From positions 1 through 55,116 of the forward strand of contig JAHHIL010000036.1 in the NCBI GenBank assembly GCA_019358975.1: a stretch of 55,116 nucleotides of DNA, read 5' to 3'. How positions within the stretch are numbered: the stretch's first letter is position 1; each line of letters opens with the position of its first letter. This stretch comes from Trichocoleus desertorum ATA4-8-CV12 (lineage in GTDB: Bacteria > Cyanobacteriota > Cyanobacteriia > FACHB-46). Under the pieces are notes generated by a model that did no database searches, was not told the DNA's origin, and saw only the letters and a program-made list of their open reading frames with translations. Below, piece after piece: positions 34,601-42,959 of this stretch. Position numbers and translations under genes: made by a program.

Positions 34601-37600
34601 GATAGAGCAACGTCTGAAATGCCGCCAATAGAGTCATAAACAGGGTTGCGCCTTCCTGCTGGCTCAATGCTTGCAACGCCTTCATTAATTCCAGTGGCAG
34701 CGTAAAAGATTGAGTGGCACCGCACAGACTTTGTTTCAGGGGACGGGGGCGATCGCTGGGTAAATTCAAAACATCCGGCAGGCTAGCGAGCTGTTGCTTC
34801 CAATAGGCAAGCTGACTCTCCAGAACATCTCCTTGAAGCCAATCACGTTGCCAATGAGCAAAGTCTGCATATTGGATGGACAGTTGTGGTAGGGATACAG
34901 ATTGCTCGGCGGCAAACGCTTCGTATAGTGTGGCTAGCTCTCGCACCAACACACCAATAGACCAGGCATCGGAAATAATATGATGCATGGTGAGCAGTAG
35001 AATATGTTCCTGTTCGCTCAAGCGCCAGAGCTGACAGCGCAATAGGGACGGCTCAGCTAGGTGGAATGGCTGTTGGGCTGCGGCGGCAATTTCCTGTTGA
35101 GCTTGGACTTCTCGCTCGGTTGCTGGCAGGAGGGTGAGGTCTGCGATCGCCAATGACATATTCAAATCAGGAGTAATCTTTTGGGTCGGTTGCCCATCCA
35201 CCACAATAAAAGAGGTGCGTAAACTCTCATGGCGTTGCCCAATCTCGTTTAAGCTCTGCTGTAGCGCCGACAGATTGAGATTACCTGTGAGCCGAACTGC
35301 TTGCGAGATATTGTAGAAGGGGCTATTGGGAATCAGTTGATCCAGAAACCACAAGCGTTGTTGGGCAAAGGAAAGTGGCAACGCTTGATCACGGGAAATG
35401 GAGGGAATGACAGCAGGCTGTAGGATCTGGGTTTCCTGATGGGTCGCAGCGATCCAGTCGGCGAGGGAAGCAATCGTGGGCGCGCTAAATAGCGATCGCA
35501 GCGGCAACTCCACTTGTAAGTGCTGTCGTACCCGTGAGATTACCTGGGTTCCTAGGAGAGAATGTCCGCCCAACTCAAAGAAGTTATCGGTGATTCCGAC
35601 TCGCGCCAAACCCAATACTTCGGCCCAGATCCCCGCCAAGGTCACTTCCAAAGCAGTTCGAGGCGCAACAAATTCTCTAACATCTATTTTGGTTAGATCA
35701 GGAATCGGCAATGCCCGTCGATCGACCTTGCCACTGGGTGTGAAAGGGAGAGATTCCAAGAGAACGAAGGCAGTAGGCAGCATGTAAGCGGGTAGTTTCG
35801 CTTGCAAAAACGAGCGGAGTTGTAGCGTGGAGACTGGATCGCTAGTGGCTTGAGGTACCACATAAGCCACCAAATATTTCTGCCCTGCTGAGTCTTCGCG
35901 ATCGCTCACAACCGCCTCTTGGACCGCAGGATGTTGATGCAAAGCTGCCTCAATTTCTCCCAACTCAATCCGGAACCCCCGAATCTTCACCTGTTGATCA
36001 ATGCGTCCCAGATATTCCAAGTTGCCATCGGGTCGATAGCGCACCAAGTCTCCGGTTTTGTAGAGCTTGGCTCCAGGGCGATCGCTAAATGGATGCGCTA
36101 CAAACTTTTCGGCTGTTAGTTCTGAACGATTTAGGTAACCCCTGGCTAAACCTGCTCCACCGAGATACAGTTCTCCTGCAACGCCGATAGGAACGAGTTG
36201 TTGGTGGCGATCGAGCACGTAGGTTTCGATTTGTGGCAGGGCTTGACCGATTGGTACGATCTGTGGAATTGGGTGCGATGCAGAGAGATCACAAGTTGTG
36301 GCGACAACCGTTGATTCTGTAGGGCCGTAGGTGTTGACCAAACGAACCTGTGATCCTACCCATTGCTGCCATTGAGCAACTCGTGCGGGTAATGCTTTTT
36401 CGCCACCAATAATAACTAAACGGAGATGGCTGGGTAGTGGGATTTGAGTCTCTGTTGCAGCGACAATTTCATGCCAGTAAGCAGTGGGCAAACTGACGAG
36501 AGTTAATTGCCATTGCTCACAGGTTTGCAGAAAGGTAGAAACAGATTCCAGCATCCACTCGGTACGGAGCATCAGCGTGGCTCCGACACAGAGACAGGGA
36601 TAGATCTCCTCAACACTGGCATCAAAGCTGATCGAAGCAAACTGCAACACGCGATCGCTCTGCTGCACCTCATAGGTGGCGATCGCAGCTTGGGTATAGT
36701 TGACCAGCGATCGATGCTCGATCATTACCCCTTTGGGCTTGCCAGTGGAGCCAGAGGTGTAGACGACATAGGCCAAATTATGACTCGTGGCCTGACTCAC
36801 TAAATTCTCTGAGCTGTGCTGAGCGATGTGCGACCAGTCTTGATCTAGGCAGACCACCTGAGCTTGGTGCGGTGGTAGTACAGATAGTAAGTTGGCTTGA
36901 GTGAGCAACACAGATACTTGCGAATCCTCTAGCATCCAAGCTAGGCGCTCCGAAGGATAAGCAGGATCGAGCGGCACATAAGCTCCTCCCGCTTTCAGGA
37001 TGCTGAGCAACCCAATGATCATCTCCAAAGAGCGATCGCAACATAGCCCTACCAAAGTATCTGGTTTGACATTCAGAGTTCTGAGATAGTGAGCCAGTTG
37101 ATTGGCCCGACTATTTAGTTCTTGATAGGTAAGCTGTTGTCCCCCAAAGATAACGGCGATCGCCTCTGGTGTGCGTTTGACTTGTGCTTCAAAATGCTCA
37201 TGAATACAGGTCGAGATTGATTCTGAGCGAACTGGATGCTGCCATTGCTTCAAGAGCAGGTGTTGTTCTTGAGAACTCAGTAAGGGCAAAGCAGTGATCG
37301 ATCGCGTTGGATCTGCGACAACTCCCTCCAGCAAAATCTGAAAGTGCTCAACCATACGAGCGATCGTGCTGGCCTCAAACAAATCTGTATTGTATTCCCA
37401 GAAACCAACTAATTCTGTTTCTGTTTGCTCCCAATATAGGCTCAAATCGAGCTTAGCTGTGCCTGTATCTAGGCTCTGATGCAGCGGCGCGATCGCCCAT
37501 CCCAATTCCTGTTTAGGTGTAGGTGGCTCCAAGACAAACAGAACTTGAAAGGGAGAGTTTTGGCTGGAATGCTGCGGTTGCAACTGCTTCAGTAAAGACT

Positions 37601-40541
37601 GAAAAGGGAGATCCTGGTGGGCTTGCGCTTGTAAAACGGTCTCCTGAACCCGTGGCAACAACTCTAAAAAACTAGGATTGCCAGAACAGTCTGTGCGAAG
37701 AGCCAGGTTATTTAAAAGATATCCCACGACAGACTCCAGCTCTGGCCGCTGCCGCCCAGCAGTCACGGTGCCCACAACAATATCTTCTACGCCCACATAG
37801 CGATGCAGAAATGCTTTAAAGGCTGCCAGCAATGTCGTGAATAGTGTCACACCTTGCTGACGGCTCAGCCGCTGTAAAGCTTCAGTCAACGGCTGGGACA
37901 ACGCGATCGCCTGCTTTGCTCCCCTGAAAGTGGGTAGGGTGGGTCGAGGGCGATCTGTCGGCAAGTTTAAGCCCGGCAAATCAGCCAGTTGTTGTTGCCA
38001 ATAAGCGAGTTGAGTTTGAGCGATCGGATGTGGATCACCGCCAAAATACTGTTGTTGCCAAGCTGCAAAATCAACCGATTGGATCGCTAGCTCAGGCAGT
38101 TGGCAGGATTGACCTTGAGCAAAGGCAGTGTATAGGCTTGCCAGCTCTGGTAGCAAAATATTGACGAAAGAGATGCCATCGAAAATGAGATGGTGAAGCG
38201 TGAGATAGAGCCGTATCTCTGTTTTGCTGAGTTGAATTAAAGTGGCTCGTAACAGGAGGTCTTGCGCCAAGTCAAAGGGCTGGGCTGCGGCTTGGGTAGC
38301 TAATCTGCGTGCCTCTGTTTCCAGCGATGCAATGGGTGAGGCTGATAAATCAATCACAGATAGCGCGATCGCCCGTACTGGCTGAATCACTTGCACAGGT
38401 TGCCCATCTAGGACCAAAAAGTTAGTCCGTAAGCTCTCATGGCGCTGAATCAAAGCGTTTAGAGCTTGCTTCAATGCTTCTACCTGGATGGTACCTGGTA
38501 ACAAAATTGTGACTGGCTCATTGGCGATCGGCTGATCTGGATCTAATTGCTGTAGTAGCCACAGATGTTGTTGGCCCAGGGAAAGCGGAAAAACGCGATC
38601 GCGAGAGATGGCTTGCACAGGTGGGATGCTTGTAGCTGCTGGCTCACCTGTTTCTAGCTCACTGGCTTCTAGTACCGGCGCTAACTCAGCGATCGTAGGG
38701 GCATTAAATAAAGTGCGGAGGGATAGTTCTACGCCAAACATTTCTCGGATGCGGGAGATGACTTGAATCGCGCTTAACGACTGTCCACCTAGCTCCCAGA
38801 AGTTATCCAGCACTCCGACTGTTTCTACGGCTAAAACCTGGCTCCAAATGCCCACTAATGTCTTTTCGATCGTCGTTTGGGGAGCGACAAACTCAACCGT
38901 TCGAGTGAGCAAGCTGAGGTCGGGGACAGGGAGCGATCGCTTGTCCACTTTGCCATTGGTGGTCAGGGGTAGCGCCTCTAGCATCACGAAGGCAGCTGGG
39001 GTCATATAATGAGGCAAGCGCTCTTGTAAGAAACCCCGCAACTGCTGTCCGAAAGTGGGTGTCGCGATCGTCGATGTCGGGACTATATAAGCCACTAAAC
39101 ACTTCTCGTCGTTCCCGTGGGGGATATCCTCTCGTGCTGTAACTACGACCGCTTGCACCTGTGGATGTTGCCCCAAAACGGTTTCGATTTCTCCCAGTTC
39201 AATCCGAAATCCCCGAATTTTTACCTGTTCATCGATCCGACCGATATATTCAAAGTTACCATCGGGTCGGTAACGTACCAAATCTCCTGTCTTATATAGG
39301 CGTGGGGAGTGGGGAGCGAGGGGTGAGAGGTAAGGAGTGAGAGGTGAGGAGTCAGGAGAGGATAGTTGTGTTTCGAGTGGATTGGGAATAAATCGCTTTT
39401 GGGTGAGGTCCGGACGATTGAGATAGCCACGGGCTAAGCCGACTCCGCCTAAATACAACTCTCCGATCGCACCAGGAGCCACAATTTGCCCGCTTTGGTC
39501 TAAAACATAGGCTTGCAGATTGCGGATCGGCTTGCCAATCGGGACTTCTGCTAGATCTGCTGCTGGAGCCAACTGGGATAAATCACAAATTAAGGCACTA
39601 ATCGTTGCTTCCGTCGGTCCATAGGCATTGATCAACCGCACCCTCTGTCCCACCTTATGGCCCACCTGTTGCTGCCACAGTCGCAGTCGTGCAGGTAAAG
39701 CCCGTTCCCCACCAATCACAACCAAACGTAAGCTGGCAGGTAGGGCTATATTAGCTGCCAGTTTCACGGTTAGCTCGTGCCAGTAAGCCGTGGGTAAACT
39801 GAGAACTGTTAACCGCCACTCCTGGCACTGTTGCAAGAATGCGGCTACAGACTCTAGCATCCACTCGGTCCGCAGAACGAGCGTTGCCCCAACACTCAAG
39901 CAAGGATAGATTTCTTCAGCACTGACATCAAAGCTGATCGAAGAAAATTGCAGCACGCGATCGCTCTGGCTCAACTCATAGGCATCAATCACGGCCTCGG
40001 TGTAATTGAGGAGCGAATTATGCTGAATCAGCACCCCCTTAGGCTTTCCGGTGGAGCCAGAGGTATAGATAACGTACGCTAAGTTTTCTGGATCAACGTC
40101 GGGGAGAGGATTTTCGGTATTGTGTTGAGCAATCTCCGTCCAATCATTTAAACAAACAACTGGTGCTGGATGAGCAGGAAGCGATCCCAACAGTTGAGTC
40201 TGGGTGAGCAGCACAGAAACATTAGCGTCCTCCAGCATGAACGCGATGCGCTCTTTGGGATAGGCAGGATCGAGTGGCACGTAGGCTCCACCTGCTTTCA
40301 AGATCCCCAACAAGCCCACGATCATCTCCACCGATCGCTCGCAGCAAAGCCCTACCAAAACTTCCCGCCCCACCCCCAGCGATCGCAAATAGTGAGCGAG
40401 TTGATTCGCCCGCGCATTGAGTTCTTGGTAGGTGATCTGCTGGTCTGGAGCTGCGATCGCGACTGCATCAGGCGTTTTTTCAACCTGCATTTCAAATCGC
40501 TGGTGGACTGTCGAAGCTCCAGAAGTTCTGGTGTTATTCAT
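28674..40541 (-). CDS. Four-module NRPS: A-T / C-A-T / C-A(PilZ)-T / C-A-T
   Basis: About 3955 residues from the ATG at 40541; upstream codons are open but do not look like NRPS. With no starter C domain, it is an initiation protein. A1 core about residue 160, T1 (GGQSLSA) about 587; C2 (HHLIFDG) about 784, A2 1264, T2 (GGHSLLG) 1660; C3 (HHIISDAWS) 1856, A3 2334 with PilZ insert about 2623-2705, T3 2820; C4 (HHIIYDG) 3016, A4 3488, T4 3884. Codes read by hand: A4 D-V-W-H-M-S-L-V-D (serine, strong); A2 D-A-E-S-I-G-T-V-V (close to a lysine code, tentative); A1 D-V-E-S-V-G-A-I-S and A3 D-V-S-A-I-G-A-V-C unassigned. No epimerase, methyltransferase or TE. Chain passes to the next gene. Confidence 0.92.
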   Translation of the reverse strand: MNNTRTSGASTVHQRFEMQVEKTPDAVAIAAPDQQITYQELNARANQLAHYLRSLGVGREVLVGLCCERSVEMIVGLLGILKAGGAYVPLDPAYPKERIAFMLEDANVSVLLTQTQLLGSLPAHPAPVVCLNDWTEIAQHNTENPLPDVDPENLAYVIYTSGSTGKPKGVLIQHNSLLNYTEAVIDAYELSQSDRVLQFSSISFDVSAEEIYPCLSVGATLVLRTEWMLESVAAFLQQCQEWRLTVLSLPTAYWHELTVKLAANIALPASLRLVVIGGERALPARLRLWQQQVGHKVGQRVRLINAYGPTEATISALICDLSQLAPAADLAEVPIGKPIRNLQAYVLDQSGQIVAPGAIGELYLGGVGLARGYLNRPDLTQKRFIPNPLETQLSSPDSSPLTPYLSPLAPHSPRLYKTGDLVRYRPDGNFEYIGRIDEQVKIRGFRIELGEIETVLGQHPQVQAVVVTAREDIPHGNDEKCLVAYIVPTSTIATPTFGQQLRGFLQERLPHYMTPAAFVMLEALPLTTNGKVDKRSLPVPDLSLLTRTVEFVAPQTTIEKTLVGIWSQVLAVETVGVLDNFWELGGQSLSAIQVISRIREMFGVELSLRTLFNAPTIAELAPVLEASELETGEPAATSIPPVQAISRDRVFPLSLGQQHLWLLQQLDPDQPIANEPVTILLPGTIQVEALKQALNALIQRHESLRTNFLVLDGQPVQVIQPVRAIALSVIDLSASPIASLETEARRLATQAAAQPFDLAQDLLLRATLIQLSKTEIRLYLTLHHLIFDGISFVNILLPELASLYTAFAQGQSCQLPELAIQSVDFAAWQQQYFGGDPHPIAQTQLAYWQQQLADLPGLNLPTDRPRPTLPTFRGAKQAIALSQPLTEALQRLSRQQGVTLFTTLLAAFKAFLHRYVGVEDIVVGTVTAGRQRPELESVVGYLLNNLALRTDCSGNPSFLELLPRVQETVLQAQAHQDLPFQSLLKQLQPQHSSQNSPFQVLFVLEPPTPKQELGWAIAPLHQSLDTGTAKLDLSLYWEQTETELVGFWEYNTDLFEASTIARMVEHFQILLEGVVADPTRSITALPLLSSQEQHLLLKQWQHPVRSESISTCIHEHFEAQVKRTPEAIAVIFGGQQLTYQELNSRANQLAHYLRTLNVKPDTLVGLCCDRSLEMIIGLLSILKAGGAYVPLDPAYPSERLAWMLEDSQVSVLLTQANLLSVLPPHQAQVVCLDQDWSHIAQHSSENLVSQATSHNLAYVVYTSGSTGKPKGVMIEHRSLVNYTQAAIATYEVQQSDRVLQFASISFDASVEEIYPCLCVGATLMLRTEWMLESVSTFLQTCEQWQLTLVSLPTAYWHEIVAATETQIPLPSHLRLVIIGGEKALPARVAQWQQWVGSQVRLVNTYGPTESTVVATTCDLSASHPIPQIVPIGQALPQIETYVLDRHQQLVPIGVAGELYLGGAGLARGYLNRSELTAEKFVAHPFSDRPGAKLYKTGDLVRYRPDGNLEYLGRIDQQVKIRGFRIELGEIEAALHQHPAVQEAVVSDREDSAGQKYLVAYVVPQATSDPVSTLQLRSFLQAKLPAYMLPTAFVLLESLPFTPSGKVDRRALPIPDLTKIDVREFVAPRTALEVTLAGIWAEVLGLARVGITDNFFELGGHSLLGTQVISRVRQHLQVELPLRSLFSAPTIASLADWIAATHQETQILQPAVIPSISRDQALPLSFAQQRLWFLDQLIPNSPFYNISQAVRLTGNLNLSALQQSLNEIGQRHESLRTSFIVVDGQPTQKITPDLNMSLAIADLTLLPATEREVQAQQEIAAAAQQPFHLAEPSLLRCQLWRLSEQEHILLLTMHHIISDAWSIGVLVRELATLYEAFAAEQSVSLPQLSIQYADFAHWQRDWLQGDVLESQLAYWKQQLASLPDVLNLPSDRPRPLKQSLCGATQSFTLPLELMKALQALSQQEGATLFMTLLAAFQTLLYRYSGQLDIVVGSPIANRQQAEVEDLIGFFVNTLVLRTDLSGNPSFQQLLNRVREVALGAYAHQDVPFEQLVEALQPARNLAYTPLFQVMFVLQNVPASELELPGLTLTPLAVDSGTAKFDLTLSLDETERGLVGIWEYNTDLFDTSTIARLTGHFETLLTGIIANTQQSIAQLPLLTPREQQQLVEWNHTQAAYPSDQTIYQWFEAKAEQTPEAIALIFAGQSLTYQELNERSNQLAHYLRTLEVGPEVLVGICVDRSFEMIVGILGILKAGGAYVPLDPKYPAERLSFMLEDTQAPVLLTQSHLVPSLPSHQAQVICLDTEWGAIAANTSPQAITNPVSGASANNLAYVIYTSGSTGKPKGVLLQHAGLCNLVADLIPRFQIRQDSRVLQFASFSFDVSVSDIFTTLCAGATLCLETADTLLPGRELLQVLQERSITTVAFPVSVLAALPFQELPALETLIVGGEPCPPQLVAQWAPGRRFFNAYGPTEATVCVTVAPCQDESQKPPIGQPITNSQIYLLDAQLQPVPIGIPGEIYIGGTGLARGYLNRPDLTAERFIPNPFSRIPGDRLYRTGDLARYLPDGSLEYLGRIDQQVKLRGFRIEIGEIEATLTQHPDVKEAVVLIQEQSPNDKRLIAYVVSKLIPDRVPMEVKCWVESANSMVELLTEDLSLGGLGVIGAPAHWQPEQQVRAKLHLPVTAELVYLEGTVAWCRGDRAGIQFNLTPSEQLLLQSSVEHLLQNQGLLKVLQRTITESLRRFLKQKLPDYMVPSTFMPLSALPLTPNGKVDRRALAASELVTSIESTDTPRTLTEEILVGIWGEVLGLEQVGIHDNFFELGGHSLLATQIISRIRSALQVELPLRNLFEFPTITTLAQSLESDRLHPSGEPTPAILPVARNQPLPLSFPQQQMWLLSQVQTELPSYNYLIAFQLPGLLNPTALEQALNEIIRRHEAWRTNFVLNEGLPVQVIHEARTVQLPRLDLRSLAATERESEALQRLSVEVQRPFDLAADLLLRPYLIRMDETDYRLCLVLHHIIYDGLSLVNFLKELEVLYKAFCARKPSPLPELPIQYADFAAWQRQWLKPQILEPHLTYWKQQLANLPTLQLPSDRPRPANQSFAGHWQELTLSKTLTEQLKALSRREGVTLFMTLQAAFKTLLHRYSGQTDIPVGMIAAEPDRPELKPLIGFFVNFLVLRTDLSGNPSFRDLLQRVREVTLSAYAHREVPFDQLVAELRSQRNLGQNPLYQVMLLLDPAMPKVESGWTLSRMDVHNGMARCDLTLEFHETTDGLVGEFEYSTDLFDAPTITRMMGHFQTLLEGIVAEPTKPLSELSILTASEQQQIQAWNQTQVDCPLDICLHQWIQAQVERTPDAIAVSFADQSLTYRELNARANQLAHYLQKLQVKPETLVGICVDRSLEMVIGLLGILKAGGAYVPFDPGYPPDRLAFMLADAQVPVLLTQSHLLDRLPQDQATLVCLDRDWPNIEQETDHNPDSGVTAENLAYVIYTSGSTGKPKGAMNTHRGICNRLLWMQDAYQLTARDRVLQKTPFSFDVSVWEFFWPLMTGAKLVVARPEGHKDPTYLVELIAQQQITTLHFVPSMLRVFLEESGLEQCGCLRQVMCSGEALPLELQERFFTRLPAQLHNLYGPTEAAVDVTFWHCQPEANQTVVPIGRPIANTQIHLLDQHLQPVPIGVVGELYIGGVNVARGYLNRPELTQERFIPDPYPSPLTPYSSLLYKTGDLARYRPDGSIEYLGRIDHQVKIRGFRIELGEIAAVLAQHAAVREAIAIDRETTSGDKQLVAYLIAAQALMPETQELQAFLQQHLPEYMIPAAFVWLETFPVTANGKLDRQALPNPEPIALELKDSFVAPRTPVEVTLAGIWQEVLGLPQVGVHDNFLALGGHSLLATQVISRSRSSFQVEISLRHLFESPTIAALATAIEHLQKSSPALRSSPIGAVSRDARRVKRSALNNGLNS
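32425..32672 (-). other. PilZ-like domain inserted in the third adenylation domain
   Basis: Same insertion point (between A8 and A9) and same architecture as in the Thr module: PDRVPMEVK start, TEDLSLGGLGVIG (D-x-S-x-x-G), VRAKLHLP strand, GTVAWCRGDRAGIQFNL end, then the linker LQRTITESLRRFL. The first Arg of RxxxR is again absent (LIPDR). PilZ domains usually bind c-di-GMP; with one Arg missing the ligand is uncertain. Confidence 0.8.
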
Positions 40542-40864
40542 AAGTCTGCTTAGGGGTGGGTTACTCGGTGGGTGAATGAATGCTTGTAGCTTTGTAACCG
40601 TGATGGGGGCAACTGTTGAGGTAAAACAGGAGCGTCTACAGATGCTTAGGGTGACTCTCTGAGCAGGGCAAGCCAGAAGCGACAAACCTGACAGGGCAGG
40701 TGCATCTGTGTAAAACACATCAAGTGGATGTAGTGTTCCCGACCAGCCAGCCGATGCCACAAATTGCAAAGAAAAACTTAACTTAGCTTTTACCGAAATA
40801 TTGAGCGAATTTGGGCACTTTAGAGGCAAACCTGCTTATATCAGTCCTTGCTACCTGAGCTTCT
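40542..40864. promoter_or_regulatory. Divergent promoter region, NRPS operon and ABC exporter
   Basis: This 323-bp interval lies between the leftward NRPS start and the rightward ABC-transporter start. An open minus-strand frame continues through it, but its residues do not resemble NRPS or any family I know, so I treat it as leader. I see no clear sigma-70 hexamers. A small palindrome TGTGTAAAACACA (40705-40717) is the only evident symmetric element. Shared location suggests co-regulation of synthesis and export. Confidence 0.4.
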
Positions 40865-41869
40865 ATGATCCGACTGTTTGCCAAGAAGAACGAGACTGCG
40901 ATCGCCAGTCAGCTCCCCAGTCAGCCCCCCAGTCAGTCCCAAGATGCTGATTCTGAATCAACCCTGCTGAGGGCTCATGAACTGTGTAAGTTTTATGGCG
41001 ATCGCTCAGTGGTGCAAAATGTCTCTTTTACACTCAATCGAGGCGAAGTTTTAGGGTTTTTAGGGCCGAATGGGGCAGGCAAAACCACGACCATTGGCAT
41101 GCTCTACGGCGCGATTATTCCTTCTCAAGGTTTTGTGCAGCTAAATCAGTGGCGGATTCAGACCCAGGGACAGCAAGCACGATATCACCTGGGCATTGTG
41201 CCTCAAGAAGACAACCTGGACCCAGAGTTGAGTGTGTTTGAAAATCTCACCTTCTTTGCCCATTACTATCGGCTAACTGGCAAAAACGCCCGCCAGCGAG
41301 CTGGAGAAGTGCTGGCTCAGGTGGGATTACAGGACTATGGTCGCCACAAACCTGATGAACTGTCAGGCGGGCTGAAGCGTCGAGCTGTACTAGCCAGAGC
41401 CTTGCTTAACCGTCCGCAAGTCGTGTTTCTGGATGAACCTACCACCGGGCTAGACCCCGATGCCCGTCAGGATTTCTGGAAGCTAGTTACCCAGCTAAAA
41501 CAAGAAGGTTGCGGCATTTTGTTGACCACTCACTACATGGATGAAGTGCAGCGATTGTGCGATCGCCTGTTGCTGCTTCAGCAAGGTCAAATAATTGATC
41601 AGGGCACGCCCAGCGAACTAATTGAGCGAATTATTGGCAAAGAAATTGTTGAAATTACCGGAGTTGATGAGGCGATCCTGAGACCGTTAGCCGCAGAAGC
41701 AGGCGCTTGGTGTCGATCCTTTGGTAGCAGCTATCTGTTAACCCTACCCCCCAGTCATGCAGAAACTTTGTGGCAACAACTGGTAGAAACCCAGCCCTCA
41801 AAGCTGACCCGCCGCCACGCCAACTTAGAAGATGTCTTCCTCCGTCTCACCGGAGCATCGTTGCAGTAA
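40865..41869 (+). CDS. ABC transporter ATP-binding protein (NodI/DRA type)
   Basis: The 334-residue protein has a variable N-terminus rich in Ser/Gln/Pro (about 1-32), Walker A GPNGAGKTT (about 69), Q-loop PQEDNLDP, signature LSGGLKRR, Walker B VVFLDEPTTGLDP and the switch His in TTHYMDE. The C-terminal extension (NLEDVFLRLTG) is typical of drug-resistance/NodI-type exporter ATPases. The permease starts 35 bp downstream. The pair is divergent from the NRPS operon and is the best candidate in the window to export its product, which is inference from position. Confidence 0.9.
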   Translation: MIRLFAKKNETAIASQLPSQPPSQSQDADSESTLLRAHELCKFYGDRSVVQNVSFTLNRGEVLGFLGPNGAGKTTTIGMLYGAIIPSQGFVQLNQWRIQTQGQQARYHLGIVPQEDNLDPELSVFENLTFFAHYYRLTGKNARQRAGEVLAQVGLQDYGRHKPDELSGGLKRRAVLARALLNRPQVVFLDEPTTGLDPDARQDFWKLVTQLKQEGCGILLTTHYMDEVQRLCDRLLLLQQGQIIDQGTPSELIERIIGKEIVEITGVDEAILRPLAAEAGAWCRSFGSSYLLTLPPSHAETLWQQLVETQPSKLTRRHANLEDVFLRLTGASLQ

Positions 41870-41904
41870 CACTTCACCGCACATCCCCTCTATACCTAAA
41901 CTCC

Positions 41905-42729
41905 ATGTCTCAAACTTTTTTGCCTACTCTGAGCCTCAAGCGGTCCAATCTTCACTCAATGGTGACGCTATGGGGAGTCTACTCGGTTTGGCGACGGCAT
42001 GCCAAAGTCTTTCAAAACACCTGGGTGGTTAACTTTTTGCCATCGATTCTAGAACCGATTATTTATCTAGTTGCCTTTGGCAGCGGTCTCTCCCCCCTAA
42101 TTGGCGAGGTGTCTTATGCGGGGCACTCCGTCAGCTATCTCAAATTTCTGGCTCCCGGCATGATCGCAGTTGGCATCCTCTATCCGGCGTTTTTTGAAGG
42201 TGCTTATGGTACCTTTGTCCGACTCAGTTTTCAGAAGACTTGGCAAGGGATGTTAACCGCTCCGCTCAGCTTCACGGAGGTGTTTTTAGGCGACTGGCTC
42301 TGGGCCGCGACTAGAGGCGTGATGTCTGGTTTAATTACGGGCCTCGTGGCGATCGCTTGGGGGCTTTACTCCGGTTGGTATTTGTTGCTCTCTTTGCCCT
42401 TTATTTGCTTGGGTAGCTTACTCTTTGCCGCGCTGGGACTGCTCACAGCGGGCAGCGTCAAAACCGTAGACCAACTCAACTTTCCGGTAATTCTGCTGCT
42501 CGTGCCCATGTTTACCCTATGTGGCACCTACTTCCCCCGCGAAACCTTACCCACCCTCCTGAACTTAATCGCCAACTTTCTACCCCTGAGCGCCCTGACG
42601 GATTTGTTGCGCTGGCATCTGGGCTTGCCCAGCAACTGGCTACTAGAAATCTTGTGGATGCTGCTCTGGATTAGCGGCTTAGCAGGATTGGCTTGGAAAA
42701 AAATTCATTGGCAATTATTCCATCCCTAA
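41905..42729 (+). CDS. ABC-2 type permease (NodJ-like)
   Basis: About 274 residues with six predicted helices, including LPSILEPIIYLVAFGSGL, LAPGMIAVGILYPAFFEG and FPVILLLVPMFTLCGTYFP, the last being the conserved ABC-2 region where the family's FPxxxxP-type motif sits. The ATG at 41905 (MSQTFLPTLS) is chosen because the upstream in-frame codons overlap the ATPase gene. It should form the membrane channel for the upstream ATPase. No further exporter subunit follows. Confidence 0.88.
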   Translation: MSQTFLPTLSLKRSNLHSMVTLWGVYSVWRRHAKVFQNTWVVNFLPSILEPIIYLVAFGSGLSPLIGEVSYAGHSVSYLKFLAPGMIAVGILYPAFFEGAYGTFVRLSFQKTWQGMLTAPLSFTEVFLGDWLWAATRGVMSGLITGLVAIAWGLYSGWYLLLSLPFICLGSLLFAALGLLTAGSVKTVDQLNFPVILLLVPMFTLCGTYFPRETLPTLLNLIANFLPLSALTDLLRWHLGLPSNWLLEILWMLLWISGLAGLAWKKIHWQLFHP

Positions 42730-42811
42730 ACCTTATCCCTAGAGATGGCTGTTGCCAATCGCGATCGCTAGAACCAATAGCTGTCCTAAAATCTAGCAAC
42801 TGGAGTTTAAC

Positions 42812-42959
42812 ACTCTTTACGACCAAAGAAGGTAAAGGAACGGGTCTAGGGCTGTCTATCAGTCGCCAAATCATAGTGGAGAAGCATGGTGGCACGTTAA
42901 CGTGCACTTCCGCGCTAGGCCAAGGCACTGAGTTTGCGATCGCGATTCCTCAGCGCTAA
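42812..42959 (+). pseudogene. Histidine-kinase C-terminal scrap
   Basis: The last 48 codons of an open frame read FTTKEGKGTGLGLSISRQII followed by VEKHGGTLTC, then GQGTEFAIAIPQR and TAA. This is the G2 box and terminus of a HATPase domain and resembles the end of the giant kinase gene (GTGLGLSISYQIVVEKHKG). No H, N or G1 box lies upstream, so this is an orphan fragment. Its stop overlaps the stop of the convergent topoisomerase gene by two bases. Confidence 0.7.

Noticed and set aside
28674-40541. Epimerase or thioesterase domain within the four-module NRPS
   Set aside because: Each carrier domain is followed directly by a condensation domain or the C-terminus; no E or TE motifs (for example GxSxG) were found there.
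40542-40829. 96-codon N-terminal extension of the four-module NRPS
   Set aside because: The residues are unlike any NRPS docking or starter domain, and the family-like linker begins at the ATG at 40541.
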